NCBI GenBank assembly: GCA_964569225.1
Contig: CAZMTU010000031.1
Span: 1-21,432 of the forward strand
DNA: 21,432 bases
Origin: CAKSQF01 sp964569225
GTDB taxonomy: Bacteria > Bacillota > Clostridia > Oscillospirales > CAG-272
Reading direction: 5' to 3'
Position numbers and translations under genes: made by a program. Below, in pieces: positions 1 through 6,099 of the stretch (its first letter is position 1; each line of letters begins with the position of its first letter). The notes under the pieces were generated by a model. It was given only the letters and a program-made list of their open reading frames with translations. It did not search any database and had not been told where the DNA came from.

Positions 1-513
1 GCGACCTACAACGGCGATCACATGTCCATGTATGCCGTAAACGCTTCGATCCCTAAGACGTTAGTGCGGCATTTAGTCGCATATTTTGCTATGACTACTG
101 TCGATAATGCACAGAAAAAGGTACTGACTGATATATTGGATACGCCGGTATCTCCCGAATTGCTGCCTGCCGAAGACGGCGAGATCGCTCAAAAAACAGA
201 GGATATAGTCGGGCCCTACGATCTTCACGATTTCTTCCTCTATTATATGCTGAGATTCGGTTTTTCGCCTGAAAAAATATTTCGTTTAGCAAAGACCGCA
301 TGGTCGGATATGTACTGTGATGAAGTGATTCTGAAATGGCTGCGCGTTTTTCTGAAGCGATTCTTTGCCCAGCAGTTCAAGCGCTCCTGTTTGCCTGACG
401 GACCTAAGGTGGGAACGGTTACGCTTTCTCCCAGAGGAGATTGGCGGATGCCCTCTGATGCTTCCGCGGCGCTTTGGCTGGCGGAAGCGAATAGGCTGAG
501 CGAAAATTTATAA
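1..513 (+). CDS. nadE: NAD+ synthetase, glutamine-dependent, C-terminal part (5' end outside window)
   Basis: The reading frame is open from base 1, so the gene starts upstream; 170 residues are visible, ending at TAA. NadE makes NAD+ from deamido-NAD+, ATP and glutamine- or ammonia-derived nitrogen in the cytoplasm. The visible part matches the C-terminal end of the synthetase domain of the long glutamine-dependent form: an ATYNGDH start, an NASIPKTLV segment, the block QKTEDIVGPYDLHDFFLYYM, and a tail with QQFKRSCLPDGPKVGTV followed by SPRGDWRMPSDA. These strings are characteristic of long clostridial NadE. The ATGs at 22 and 28 are internal methionines, not starts. The glutaminase half and the ATP-binding SGGxDS motif would lie outside the window, so only the C-terminal end can be judged. 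It appears intact. Recognition is from remembered family sequences. Confidence 0.88.
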   Translation, partial: ATYNGDHMSMYAVNASIPKTLVRHLVAYFAMTTVDNAQKKVLTDILDTPVSPELLPAEDGEIAQKTEDIVGPYDLHDFFLYYMLRFGFSPEKIFRLAKTAWSDMYCDEVILKWLRVFLKRFFAQQFKRSCLPDGPKVGTVTLSPRGDWRMPSDASAALWLAEANRLSENL

Positions 514-534
514 GCCGCATTCGACGGAAAACGC

Positions 535-563
535 TTGACAGTATTGCCATATAACTGTATCAT
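535..563 (+). promoter_or_regulatory. Sigma-A-like promoter for the FAD-dependent oxidoreductase
   Basis: A perfect -35 box TTGACA (535-540) is followed after 17 bases by TATCAT (558-563). It lies just after the nadE stop and about 130 bases before the next start codon, so the transcript would carry a leader of roughly 120 bases. A palindrome overlaps the -10 box (separate entry). Confidence 0.6.
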
Positions 564-587
564 ATTATCTCTGCGATAATGATACAG
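555..587. promoter_or_regulatory. Inverted repeat overlapping the -10 box, candidate operator
   Basis: CTGTATCATATTATC (555-569) is mirrored by GATAATGATACAG (575-587). The arms pair fully apart from two extra bases in the left arm, with a 5-base centre. Because it covers the -10 element and start site, it is placed like a repressor operator. The regulator is not known and no regulator gene is adjacent in the window. Confidence 0.45.
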
Positions 588-609
588 ACAAAATGAGTTT
601 TTTCTACCT

Positions 610-682
610 ACCGCTTTCGGATAGCTGTAATGAAGTCTGTGATCGCAGCTCATTATGCAGCTGAAAGCGGTTTTATTTTTTT
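610..682 (+). terminator. Leader hairpin with U-tract just before a start codon (attenuator candidate)
   Basis: ACCGCTTTC (610-618) pairs with GAAAGCGGT (663-671). The stem continues inside with AGCTG/CAGCT (623-627 with 658-662) and TAATGA/TCATTA (628-633 with 650-655), giving about 20 base pairs with two small bulges. TTTATTTTTTT (672-682) follows directly, then the GGAGG ribosome binding site at 685-689. It lies downstream of the promoter at 535-563, so it is best read as an intrinsic terminator in a 5' leader. It could instead end nadE transcripts. I could not match it to a known riboswitch class. Confidence 0.55.
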
Positions 683-695
683 GTGGAGGCAATTG

Positions 696-2093
696 ATGGA
701 AAAGGATATTGTAATTGTCGGAGCGGGACCTGCCGGCATTTTTACCGCATTGGAATTACTGAGAAAAGGCTGCCGGAAAAAAATGTTGATTGTGGAGAAA
801 GGAAAACCGATAGAGCATCGGAGATGTCCCAAAGGCATGACCGGTAAATGTATGAATTGTCGTCCTTACTGCCACATTACTACCGGTTTTTCCGGGGCGG
901 GCGCTTTTTCAGACGGGAAGCTGTCATTGAGCTATGAGGTAGGCGGCGATCTGCCTTTTCTTATCGGGGAAAAGCTGGCGCAGGAACTGATTGATTACAC
1001 CGACGGTATTTATCTTGAATTTGGAGCGGACCGCCGGGTGGAGGGCATACAGGATCCCGATGCGGTTCGCGAGATCCGCCGCAGGGCCATACAGGCTGGG
1101 CTGAAGCTGGTAGACTGTCCTATTCGGCATATGGGGACCGAAAAAGCACAGACGATCTATCTGGCGATCGAGCATTATTTGCAGGAAAAAGGAGTGGAAT
1201 TTCTATTTGGATTTGAATGCACTGAGCTGCTGTTGTCTGAGGGACGCTGCAAGGGCGTCATCGTTGCCAACGGGCAAATGACCTATGACATTTATGCGTC
1301 GCATACGGTTATCGCTACCGGCCGCAGAGGCGCTGATTGGCTGGAAAAGCTTTGCGCCGGCTATCAGATTGCTCATCAGCCTGGGACGGTAGATATAGGT
1401 GTCCGTGTAGAGGTACGGAACGAAATAATGGAGCGAGTGAATCATGTGCTGTACGAATCCAAGCTGATCGGATATCCCCGTCCGTTCAAGAATAAAGTCC
1501 GGACATTTTGTCAGAACCCTGGCGGTTTTGTCAGTCAGGAGAATTATGACAATGATCTGGCAGTTGTCAACGGACACTCTTATAAAGAGCTAAAATCGAA
1601 TAATACCAATTTGGCTGTGTTGTGTTCCCACAATTTTTCGGCGCCCTTCCATCAGCCGATTGACTACGCCCAAAAGGTAGGAGAGCTTACCAATATGCTG
1701 GGCGGAGGTCATATTTTGGTGCAAAGGTTCGGGGATATACTGGACGGCAAGCGGACATGGCCGGAGGAGCTTTCCCGGTCGAATCTTCATCCCACGCTGC
1801 CTGACGCGGAAGCGGGGGATATTACCGCCGCGATGCCTTATCGGGCAATGACCAATATTATTGGATTTATTCAGGCGGTGGACCGGGTGGTACCCGGATT
1901 TGCATCTGATGAAACGCTGCTTTACTCGCCCGAACTGAAATTTTACAGTAATCGGGTGGAGATGAATGCGGATCTTGCTACAAGCATCAGCGGGCTTCAT
2001 TGCTTAGGCGACTCCAGCGGCTGGACAAGAGGGCTTATGATGGCGTCAGTCATGGGTGTTCACATGGGACGAAAGCTGCTTGAAATGATGTAA
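696..2093 (+). CDS. FAD-dependent oxidoreductase, COG2509-type uncharacterized dehydrogenase
   Basis: This is a 465-residue predicted cytoplasmic flavoprotein. The N-terminal Rossmann motif GAGPAG (residues 9-14) and the acidic E34 ending beta-2 bind FAD. The C-terminal segment GLHCLGDSSGWTRGLMMAS is the second FAD-contact motif of glutathione-reductase-like flavoproteins. Four cysteines, C44, C52, C55 and C59, follow the first motif, as expected for the COG2509 family, where they could bind a metal or act as redox centres. The block SGAGAFSDGKLSL is also typical of the family. Substrate and physiological role are not established for these proteins. The start is the ATG at 696, preceded by GGAGG with a 6-base gap; an upstream in-frame ATG at 630 lies inside the leader hairpin and is rejected. 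The gene appears to stand alone behind its own promoter and leader hairpin. Confidence 0.85.
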   Translation: MEKDIVIVGAGPAGIFTALELLRKGCRKKMLIVEKGKPIEHRRCPKGMTGKCMNCRPYCHITTGFSGAGAFSDGKLSLSYEVGGDLPFLIGEKLAQELIDYTDGIYLEFGADRRVEGIQDPDAVREIRRRAIQAGLKLVDCPIRHMGTEKAQTIYLAIEHYLQEKGVEFLFGFECTELLLSEGRCKGVIVANGQMTYDIYASHTVIATGRRGADWLEKLCAGYQIAHQPGTVDIGVRVEVRNEIMERVNHVLYESKLIGYPRPFKNKVRTFCQNPGGFVSQENYDNDLAVVNGHSYKELKSNNTNLAVLCSHNFSAPFHQPIDYAQKVGELTNMLGGGHILVQRFGDILDGKRTWPEELSRSNLHPTLPDAEAGDITAAMPYRAMTNIIGFIQAVDRVVPGFASDETLLYSPELKFYSNRVEMNADLATSISGLHCLGDSSGWTRGLMMASVMGVHMGRKLLEMM

Positions 2094-2168
2094 TCCTTAT
2101 GGAAGATTTTTTCAGAATATTTTTTTCGCTTTTCAGGGAATCTTCACTTTTTCAACACAAGCTGTCGC

Positions 2169-2174
2169 TATAAT
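2169..2174 (+). promoter_or_regulatory. Candidate -10 box for the HtrA-like lipoprotein gene
   Basis: A perfect TATAAT sits 63 bases before the protease start codon. The upstream -35 is poor: TTCACT at 2143-2148 has a 20-base gap, and no TTGACA-like hexamer lies at 16-18 bases. A small hairpin TGGCAG/CTGCCA (2201-2206 with 2213-2218) lies in the leader just before the ribosome binding site. The -10 is convincing; the whole promoter is only tentative. Confidence 0.4.
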
Positions 2175-2237
2175 AAAGGCAATCAAACAAAAACAGCGTT
2201 TGGCAGGTGTTTCTGCCATATGAAAGGAAGATAAAGA

Positions 2238-3581
2238 ATGAAAAAGATTATTTCAGTTTTGCTTGCAATGCTGCTGTTGGGGGGCGGCGCGCTGATGACA
2301 TCTTGCGCGGAAAACGGTCAATCGGCGTATGAAATTGCGGTAAAGCACGGTTTTGAAGGCAGCGAAGAAGACTGGCTGCTTAGCCTGCAGGGGAAGGATG
2401 GTGCGGATGGCGCGGACGGAACCGATGGCAGCGATGGCGCGGACGGAAAGGACGGAGCGGACGGAACTATTGTAAGTACGGGCAATATGATTGGCGATAC
2501 CGTTGAAGCGGGCGGCTATCAGACGGCACTGCTGTCCTCAGTCAGCGTCTATTGTAATTTTATTGAGGTTACGCAGGGCTGGGGCTGGGGCGGTCACAGT
2601 AACCAGTATGAATCATCGGCTACTTCGGCAGGCTCAGGCGTTATTTTTCAATTAGATAAGGAAAACGGGGACGCTTACATTATTACCAATTATCATGTGG
2701 TCTATGATTCGGCCTGCAATACCGACAATAAGATCAGTGATGATATTTCGATCTATCTGTATGGAATGGAGGACAGCGCATATGCCATTCCGGCGACTTA
2801 TGTAGGCGGTTCTATGAATTATGATATTGCTGTATTGAAGGTAACGGGAAGCGAGCTGCTGAAGCAATCCAATGCCAAAGCGGCTATGCTGGCGGCGCCG
2901 CACGGGGCAGCGGTCGGAATGAGCGTTGTTGCCATCGGCAATCCGGAAGCGAAAGGAATTTCTATGACCAGAGGAATAGTCAGTGTAGACAGCGAATCAC
3001 TGACTATGATTGGCGCGGACGGGCAGAGCCAGATCACCTATCGGGCCATTAGGGTAGATACGGCAGTCAATTCAGGGAACAGCGGCGGCGGACTGTTTGA
3101 TTTAAACGGACAGCTCATCGGAATTGTGAACGCTAAAATTGTGGATGACGGAATTGAAGGCATTGCTTACGCGATTCCTATCAGCATTGCGGCAGGCGTA
3201 GCGCAGAATATTATTGACAACAGCGAAGAAGAAACCTATACTGACGGCGTGTGGAAATGCCTGCTGGGGATAACAGTCAAAGCAGACAATGCCCGGACCG
3301 AACTGGACGAAACTGATCAGCTTGTCCATATTCGGGAGGATGTAATTGTGGAGTCGGTGACTGAAGACAGTTTGACTGACGGGGTTCTCCAGACTGGCGA
3401 TCAGATCATTTCACTTACAGTGAATGGAGAAACTTATGAAGCCACCCGAACTTTTGTGATTGTAGATGCTATGCTCAATGCCCGTGTGGGCGATTCTGTG
3501 ACCGTAACGGTTCTTCGCGACGGAACCGAGATTGACGTGGAATTTGAGATTACGGCCGACTGCATCAGTGTATACCGCTGA
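2238..3581 (+). CDS. Lipoprotein HtrA/DegP-like trypsin-fold serine protease with collagen-like segment and PDZ domain
   Basis: This 447-residue predicted surface lipoprotein has a type II signal peptide with lipobox LMTSC, so C23 would be lipidated. Residues 29-51 (SAYEIAVKHGFEG...) are the short module often found before collagen-like stretches. Residues 52-76 are eight uninterrupted Gly-X-Asp triplets. The trypsin-like domain (about 90-330) has the expected triad: H153 in TNYHVV, D196 in NYDIAVLKV and S282 in NSGNSGGGLF. The C-terminal part (about 335-440) looks like a PDZ domain (VESVTEDSL...LQTGDQIISL). HtrA family members degrade misfolded envelope proteins. This one lacks the usual transmembrane anchor of Gram-positive HtrA and uses a lipid plus a spacer instead. 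The start ATG follows GAAAGGAAG. It is flanked by its own -10 box and a recombinase scar, with no operon partner. Confidence 0.87.
   Translation: MKKIISVLLAMLLLGGGALMTSCAENGQSAYEIAVKHGFEGSEEDWLLSLQGKDGADGADGTDGSDGADGKDGADGTIVSTGNMIGDTVEAGGYQTALLSSVSVYCNFIEVTQGWGWGGHSNQYESSATSAGSGVIFQLDKENGDAYIITNYHVVYDSACNTDNKISDDISIYLYGMEDSAYAIPATYVGGSMNYDIAVLKVTGSELLKQSNAKAAMLAAPHGAAVGMSVVAIGNPEAKGISMTRGIVSVDSESLTMIGADGQSQITYRAIRVDTAVNSGNSGGGLFDLNGQLIGIVNAKIVDDGIEGIAYAIPISIAAGVAQNIIDNSEEETYTDGVWKCLLGITVKADNARTELDETDQLVHIREDVIVESVTEDSLTDGVLQTGDQIISLTVNGETYEATRTFVIVDAMLNARVGDSVTVTVLRDGTEIDVEFEITADCISVYR
2391..2465 (+). repeat. Tandem GGN-NNN-GAY repeat encoding eight Gly-X-Asp triplets
   Basis: Nine-base periodic DNA encodes GKD-GAD-GAD-GTD-GSD-GAD-GKD-GAD-G. 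Glycine is every third residue and every third-position residue is aspartate, which gives a strongly acidic collagen-like stretch. Such tracts commonly vary in copy number by slippage. It lies between the lipid anchor and the protease domain. Confidence 0.85.
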
Positions 3582-3651
3582 TATTTCAAAATGAGAACAA
3601 AACAGCCTCCAGGATTTAGCCGAGGTGCGATAACGAAGCGTTTATGTAGTG

Positions 3652-3680
3652 TGGCGGTACAGCGGAAAGCTGTGCCGCCA
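3652..3680. repeat. Long GC-rich inverted repeat beside the recombinase scar
   Basis: TGGCGGTACAGC (3652-3663) pairs with GCTGTGCCGCCA (3669-3680) with one G-T type mismatch and a 5-base loop. Outside it, AACGAAG (3633-3639) and CTTCGTT (3683-3689) can also pair. It lies immediately beyond the stop of the recombinase remnant (minus strand), where element ends and attachment sites are often found. It has no U-tract on either strand, so it is not a clear terminator. Confidence 0.5.
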
Positions 3681-3688
3681 GTCTTCGT

Positions 3689-3930
3689 TTAGGCGGATTT
3701 GTTCTTTTGCCAACGCTCTTTTCTGCCAACATCTGCAATACAGTCATCCTTGCAGATGTTAATGATTCCTTCAGTCTTATAGTAAATCTCAATCTTTTGC
3801 TTACGCTCCCGCTGCTTTTGTCGGGAGCGTGTATCACGATTTTGTCAACCAAGTCGTTTAGCAGTCGGAGGTTAGCTCCTTTTGTCTTCAAAACCTTCGT
3901 TACGGTACATCATCATTTAGCCGGCGGCGG
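3689..3930 (-). pseudogene. Remnant of large serine recombinase, C-terminal end, frameshifted
   Basis: Reading the minus strand gives LLNDLVDKIVIHAPDKSSG, then after a one-base shift ERKQKIEIYYK, TEGIINI and a lysine-rich tail ending at TAA (complement of 3689-3691). This matches the DUF4368-like C-terminal end of large serine recombinases carried by clostridial integrative elements. A second shift upstream separates the family-like ELT from LLNDLVDK. The family is usually about 500-570 residues, but only about 75 codons remain; the resolvase catalytic domain and the zinc-ribbon region are gone. No start or ribosome binding site is visible. It is a dead relic of an integrated element. The exact 5' limit (about 3930) is uncertain. 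Confidence 0.65.
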
Positions 3931-3973
3931 GTGAATTGAATTTTGAAATTTAGGGCAACGAGGCGGGGAAAAT

Positions 3974-4243
3974 TCAGTGGGCGGCAGAAGCAGCGGACCC
4001 CTTAGGCTTTTTTGATTTTGGTGTTTTTTCCGGTTTAACGGTGCGCAGAGTGATCAGAATACCTGTCGCCGCGAATAAGAGGGCAATCAGCCCTGCCGCT
4101 GTCGCGTCAGAAAACGGGAGGGAGGGAAACGGAAGGGCTTGCCGAGCCTGCCCCGCGGTTTTTTCCTCATTGGTTATCTGAGCGATAGAGGATGCGGGCG
4201 TTTTATCACGTTCGGTTGGTTTGGATTTTTTACGAAGCTTCAC
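3974..4243 (-). CDS. Small single-pass membrane protein, unknown function
   Basis: This 89-residue protein was not recognised. It has a basic N-terminus (KLRKKSKPTER), a Ser/Thr/Ala/Pro-rich stretch, one strong hydrophobic segment (about residues 47-67, ATAAGLIALLFAATGILITL), and a Lys/Pro-rich basic tail. The basic tail after the helix would favour a cytoplasmic C-terminus, although the N-terminus is also basic. No LPXTG motif and no signal cleavage site are seen. The start is GTG (4241-4243), preceded on the minus strand by AAAGGAG with a 9-base gap. A strong promoter lies about 90 bases upstream on the same strand, which supports a real gene. It is divergent to the fatty-acid operon and shares its upstream region. 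It may be a remnant or accessory of the neighbouring scar, but nothing shows this. Confidence 0.55.
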   Translation of the reverse strand: MKLRKKSKPTERDKTPASSIAQITNEEKTAGQARQALPFPSLPFSDATAAGLIALLFAATGILITLRTVKPEKTPKSKKPKGSAASAAH

Positions 4244-4329
4244 AGGAAAGTTCTCCTTTCAGTTGTGATCAGCGATCTGTCGGAATACAGAGCATTCAAA
4301 GCGCCATAAATAACGCTTGAGCTGCTTTC

Positions 4330-4357
4330 ATTATACCTGAAAAAAGGTAAAAGTCAA
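4330..4357 (-). promoter_or_regulatory. Strong sigma-A-like promoter, minus strand
   Basis: On the minus strand TTGACT (complement of 4352-4357) is followed after 16 bases by a perfect TATAAT (complement of 4330-4335). It points towards the 89-residue membrane protein gene and would leave a leader of about 80 bases. Confidence 0.6.
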
Positions 4358-4433
4358 TAAATTTTGATAAAACATAGTAAAAAATTGAGGATAAAACTAA
4401 TTGAAACTGTACATGGCGGGAATGCCGCAGGTA

Positions 4434-4450
4434 CGGAAAATTGTTTTCCG
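4434..4450. repeat. Small perfect hairpin between divergent promoters
   Basis: CGGAAAA (4434-4440) pairs with TTTTCCG (4444-4450) around a 3-base loop. It sits between the minus-strand promoter and the fatty-acid operon promoter. The rest of 4358-4480 shows no gene. Function unknown. Confidence 0.35.
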
Positions 4451-4498
4451 GACGTCTGAAATGCCGAAGTTCTTTAGATTTGGGCACAGGAGGAATCA

Positions 4499-4528
4499 AT
4501 GAGCTTTATAAATGAAAAACGCTCGTAA
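4499..4528 (+). other. Nine-codon open frame with strong ribosome binding site (possible leader peptide)
   Basis: AGGAGG (4488-4493) is followed after 5 bases by ATG and a 9-codon frame MSFINEKRS ending in TAA. It lies upstream of the mapped-by-eye fabH promoter at 4573, so it would not be on that transcript unless another promoter lies further upstream, and I see none that is clear. Either a chance match or an orphan leader peptide. Confidence 0.2.
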
Positions 4529-4572
4529 AGTGGAAATTGTGGTCATTATTGTGAAAAAGTTCCGATGGGGTA

Positions 4573-4601
4573 TTGACAGCCAGTCAATTTTCCGGTATAC
4601 T
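4573..4601 (+). promoter_or_regulatory. Fatty-acid operon promoter P1
   Basis: Perfect TTGACA (4573-4578), 17-base spacer, TATACT (4596-4601). The -35 is part of a small inverted repeat TTGAC-n5-GTCAA (4573-4587), so a repressor bound there would block it. It lies about 220 bases before fabH. Confidence 0.65.
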
Positions 4602-4616
4602 ATATTTGTTTTGGAA

Positions 4617-4642
4617 ATTGTTGACGAGTCAATGTTAACAAT
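4617..4642. promoter_or_regulatory. 26-bp palindrome between the two fabH promoters, candidate operator
   Basis: ATTGTTGAC (4617-4625) and GTTAACAAT (4634-4642) are inverted copies with one mismatch and an 8-base centre. Nested in it is the perfect TTGAC-GA-GTCAA (4621-4632), the same half-sites as the repeat over the P1 -35. The placement between P1 and P2 suits a regulator of fatty-acid synthesis, but the sequence does not match the FapR consensus as I know it, and no regulator gene is in the window. Confidence 0.5.
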
Positions 4643-4665
4643 TTGTGAACAACAGCGGTATATTA

Positions 4666-4693
4666 TTGACAATTGGGAATTATTTGTTAAAAT
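4666..4693 (+). promoter_or_regulatory. Fatty-acid operon promoter P2 with extended -10
   Basis: Perfect TTGACA (4666-4671), 16-base spacer, TAAAAT (4688-4693) with TG one base before it (4685-4686), an extended -10. It lies about 130 bases before fabH. Two good promoters in tandem suggest dual control of the operon. Confidence 0.6.
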
Positions 4694-4708
4694 GAAGGTA
4701 ATAATTCC

Positions 4709-4743
4709 ACAGACCGGGGCAGGGAAGTGCTTTTCCGGTCTGT
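4709..4743 (+). other. Hairpin in the fabH leader
   Basis: ACAGACCGG (4709-4717) pairs perfectly with CCGGTCTGT (4735-4743) around a 17-base loop, just downstream of P2. No U-tract follows, so it is not a terminator. It may stabilise the transcript or shape the leader. The rest of the leader to 4826 holds no recognised element. Confidence 0.45.
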
Positions 4744-4826
4744 ACGACCGTATGTAAGAGTCGATTTTCGGCGGCATATATGTCGGTTATCAATCGTATG
4801 ATTTTATGTAAAGGCATGGTTTGGCG

Positions 4827-5789
4827 ATGAGTTTTCAAATTCTCGGAACAGGCAGCGCACTGCCGGTCACAACGGTTACCAATGAAGACCTGACAAAATT
4901 TCTTGATACCAGTGATGAGTGGATCCGCACTCGAACCGGTATCTGTACCCGTCATATTTTAAATGACAATGAATCTTTGCTTACGCTTGCAGAGGACGCC
5001 TGCCGGAGAGCGTTGGAAAACGCCGGCACAGAGCCGTCTGAGATCGGACTGTTGATTTGTACTACGCTGGCGGGTGACTATGTTTCTCCTTCAATGTCCT
5101 GTCTGATTGCCGCTAAGCTGGGGCTGTCCGACCGCTGTATTACCTTGGATACCAATATGGGTTGCTGCGGATTTGAATACGGACTTTCAATTGCCAACGC
5201 TTACTTTATGGCAGGGACTGTAAAAAAAGCGATTGTGGTCGCGGCGGAGGCTCTGTCCAGACACTGCGATTGGACCGATCGGGCAACCTGCTGTCTTTTC
5301 GGAGATGCCAGCGGTGCGGCGGTGTTAGGCGCCGCGCCTGACCGGAAGGTGGATTTTGACCTGAAGGTTTCAGGCAACAGCGAGATTCTGAACATTGAAC
5401 GACATGCGGATAACTGTTCTTTTCATCAGCCGACGGGCAGTGGTGTACTGCATATGAACGGGCAGGAGGTATTTAAGTTCGCTGTTTCTTCCATTGTAGA
5501 GCGAATCAATACGATCCTGCAGAGAAACGGACTGACTGCGGATAGTATCGCTAAATTCTTTTTGCATCAGGCGAATTTGCGGATCATCAACAGCGCTGTG
5601 ACTAAAATCGGTGTTTCGCCTGAAAAATTCCCGCACAATATAGAAAAATACGGCAATACTTCTTCTGCTACCATACCGGTGCTGCTGGATGAAGTAAATC
5701 GCGCGGGCGGACTGAAGCGGGGCGACAAGCTTATTCTCTGTGCCTTTGGCGCCGGACTTGCGTCGGTCGCGTGTCTTATTGAATGGTAA
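4827..5789 (+). CDS. fabH: Beta-ketoacyl-ACP synthase III
   Basis: FabH condenses acetyl-CoA (or a branched acyl-CoA) with malonyl-ACP, the priming step of type II fatty-acid synthesis. The protein is 320 residues, normal for the family. The Cys-His-Asn triad is present: C113 in NMGCCGFEYG, H247 in FFLHQANLRI and N277 in KYGNTSSATIP. The N-terminal ILGTGSALP and WIRTRTGI strings are family hallmarks. The active-site context GCCGF carries a second cysteine where most FabH have serine. The start is uncertain by two codons: ATG at 4827 has AAAGG 12 bases away, while TTG at 4821 has it 6 bases away. A four-codon frame at 4816 ends in a TGA overlapping the 4827 ATG. It is the first gene of the operon, and acpP follows after 63 bases. 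Confidence 0.95.
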   Translation: MSFQILGTGSALPVTTVTNEDLTKFLDTSDEWIRTRTGICTRHILNDNESLLTLAEDACRRALENAGTEPSEIGLLICTTLAGDYVSPSMSCLIAAKLGLSDRCITLDTNMGCCGFEYGLSIANAYFMAGTVKKAIVVAAEALSRHCDWTDRATCCLFGDASGAAVLGAAPDRKVDFDLKVSGNSEILNIERHADNCSFHQPTGSGVLHMNGQEVFKFAVSSIVERINTILQRNGLTADSIAKFFLHQANLRIINSAVTKIGVSPEKFPHNIEKYGNTSSATIPVLLDEVNRAGGLKRGDKLILCAFGAGLASVACLIEW

Positions 5790-5852
5790 AGCTGACAGTA
5801 GCTTGTATTTACAAGTGAAGATATTATTTCATTAATTTTTTGGAGGATACCC

Positions 5853-6068
5853 ATGAAAGAAAAACTGATTGCGATTATTGCTGAATATCTGAGCAAGGAA
5901 GAATCTGAAATTGATCCTGAAGCTACCTTTGAGGATTTGGGACTGGACTCTTTGGATATTGCCGAACTGGTTATGCAGATCGAAGATGAGCTGGGCGTTA
6001 CTATTGAACTGTCCGCTGAACTGAACACCATCGATAAACTGGTCGATTACATCGAAAAGCAGAACTGA
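5853..6068 (+). CDS. acpP: Acyl carrier protein
   Basis: This 71-residue acidic protein carries the growing acyl chain on a phosphopantetheine arm attached to S33 in the DSL motif (LGLDSLDIAELV). The four-helix ACP pattern is clear, with many Asp and Glu residues. The length is close to the usual 75-80. It follows fabH by 63 bases, a gap holding a short perfect hairpin (CTTGTA-tt-TACAAG), and precedes fabK by 31 bases. The start ATG follows GGAGG with a 6-base gap. ACP is normally needed in large excess over the enzymes, so the hairpin may mark differential processing, but this is inference. Confidence 0.95.
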   Translation: MKEKLIAIIAEYLSKEESEIDPEATFEDLGLDSLDIAELVMQIEDELGVTIELSAELNTIDKLVDYIEKQN

Positions 6069-6099
6069 TTTAAGCTGAACACTGAAAGGAAATACGGTT

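Noticed and set aside
630..695. Upstream ATG extension of the FAD-dependent oxidoreductase by 22 residues
   Set aside because: It lies inside the leader hairpin, has no ribosome binding site, and the family begins at the MEKDIVIVGAGPAG segment, which has GGAGG at good spacing.
3616..3891. 91-residue minus-strand frame as an intact gene
   Set aside because: Only its first part matches a recombinase; the match then moves to another frame, so the intact-looking frame is an accident of the frameshift.
4512..4757. 81-residue plus-strand frame upstream of fabH
   Set aside because: It runs through both promoters and the palindrome, has no ribosome binding site, and does not resemble any protein.
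4496..4955. Minus-strand frames overlapping the fabH promoter and start
   Set aside because: No ribosome binding sites, no recognisable families; they overlap strong plus-strand signals.
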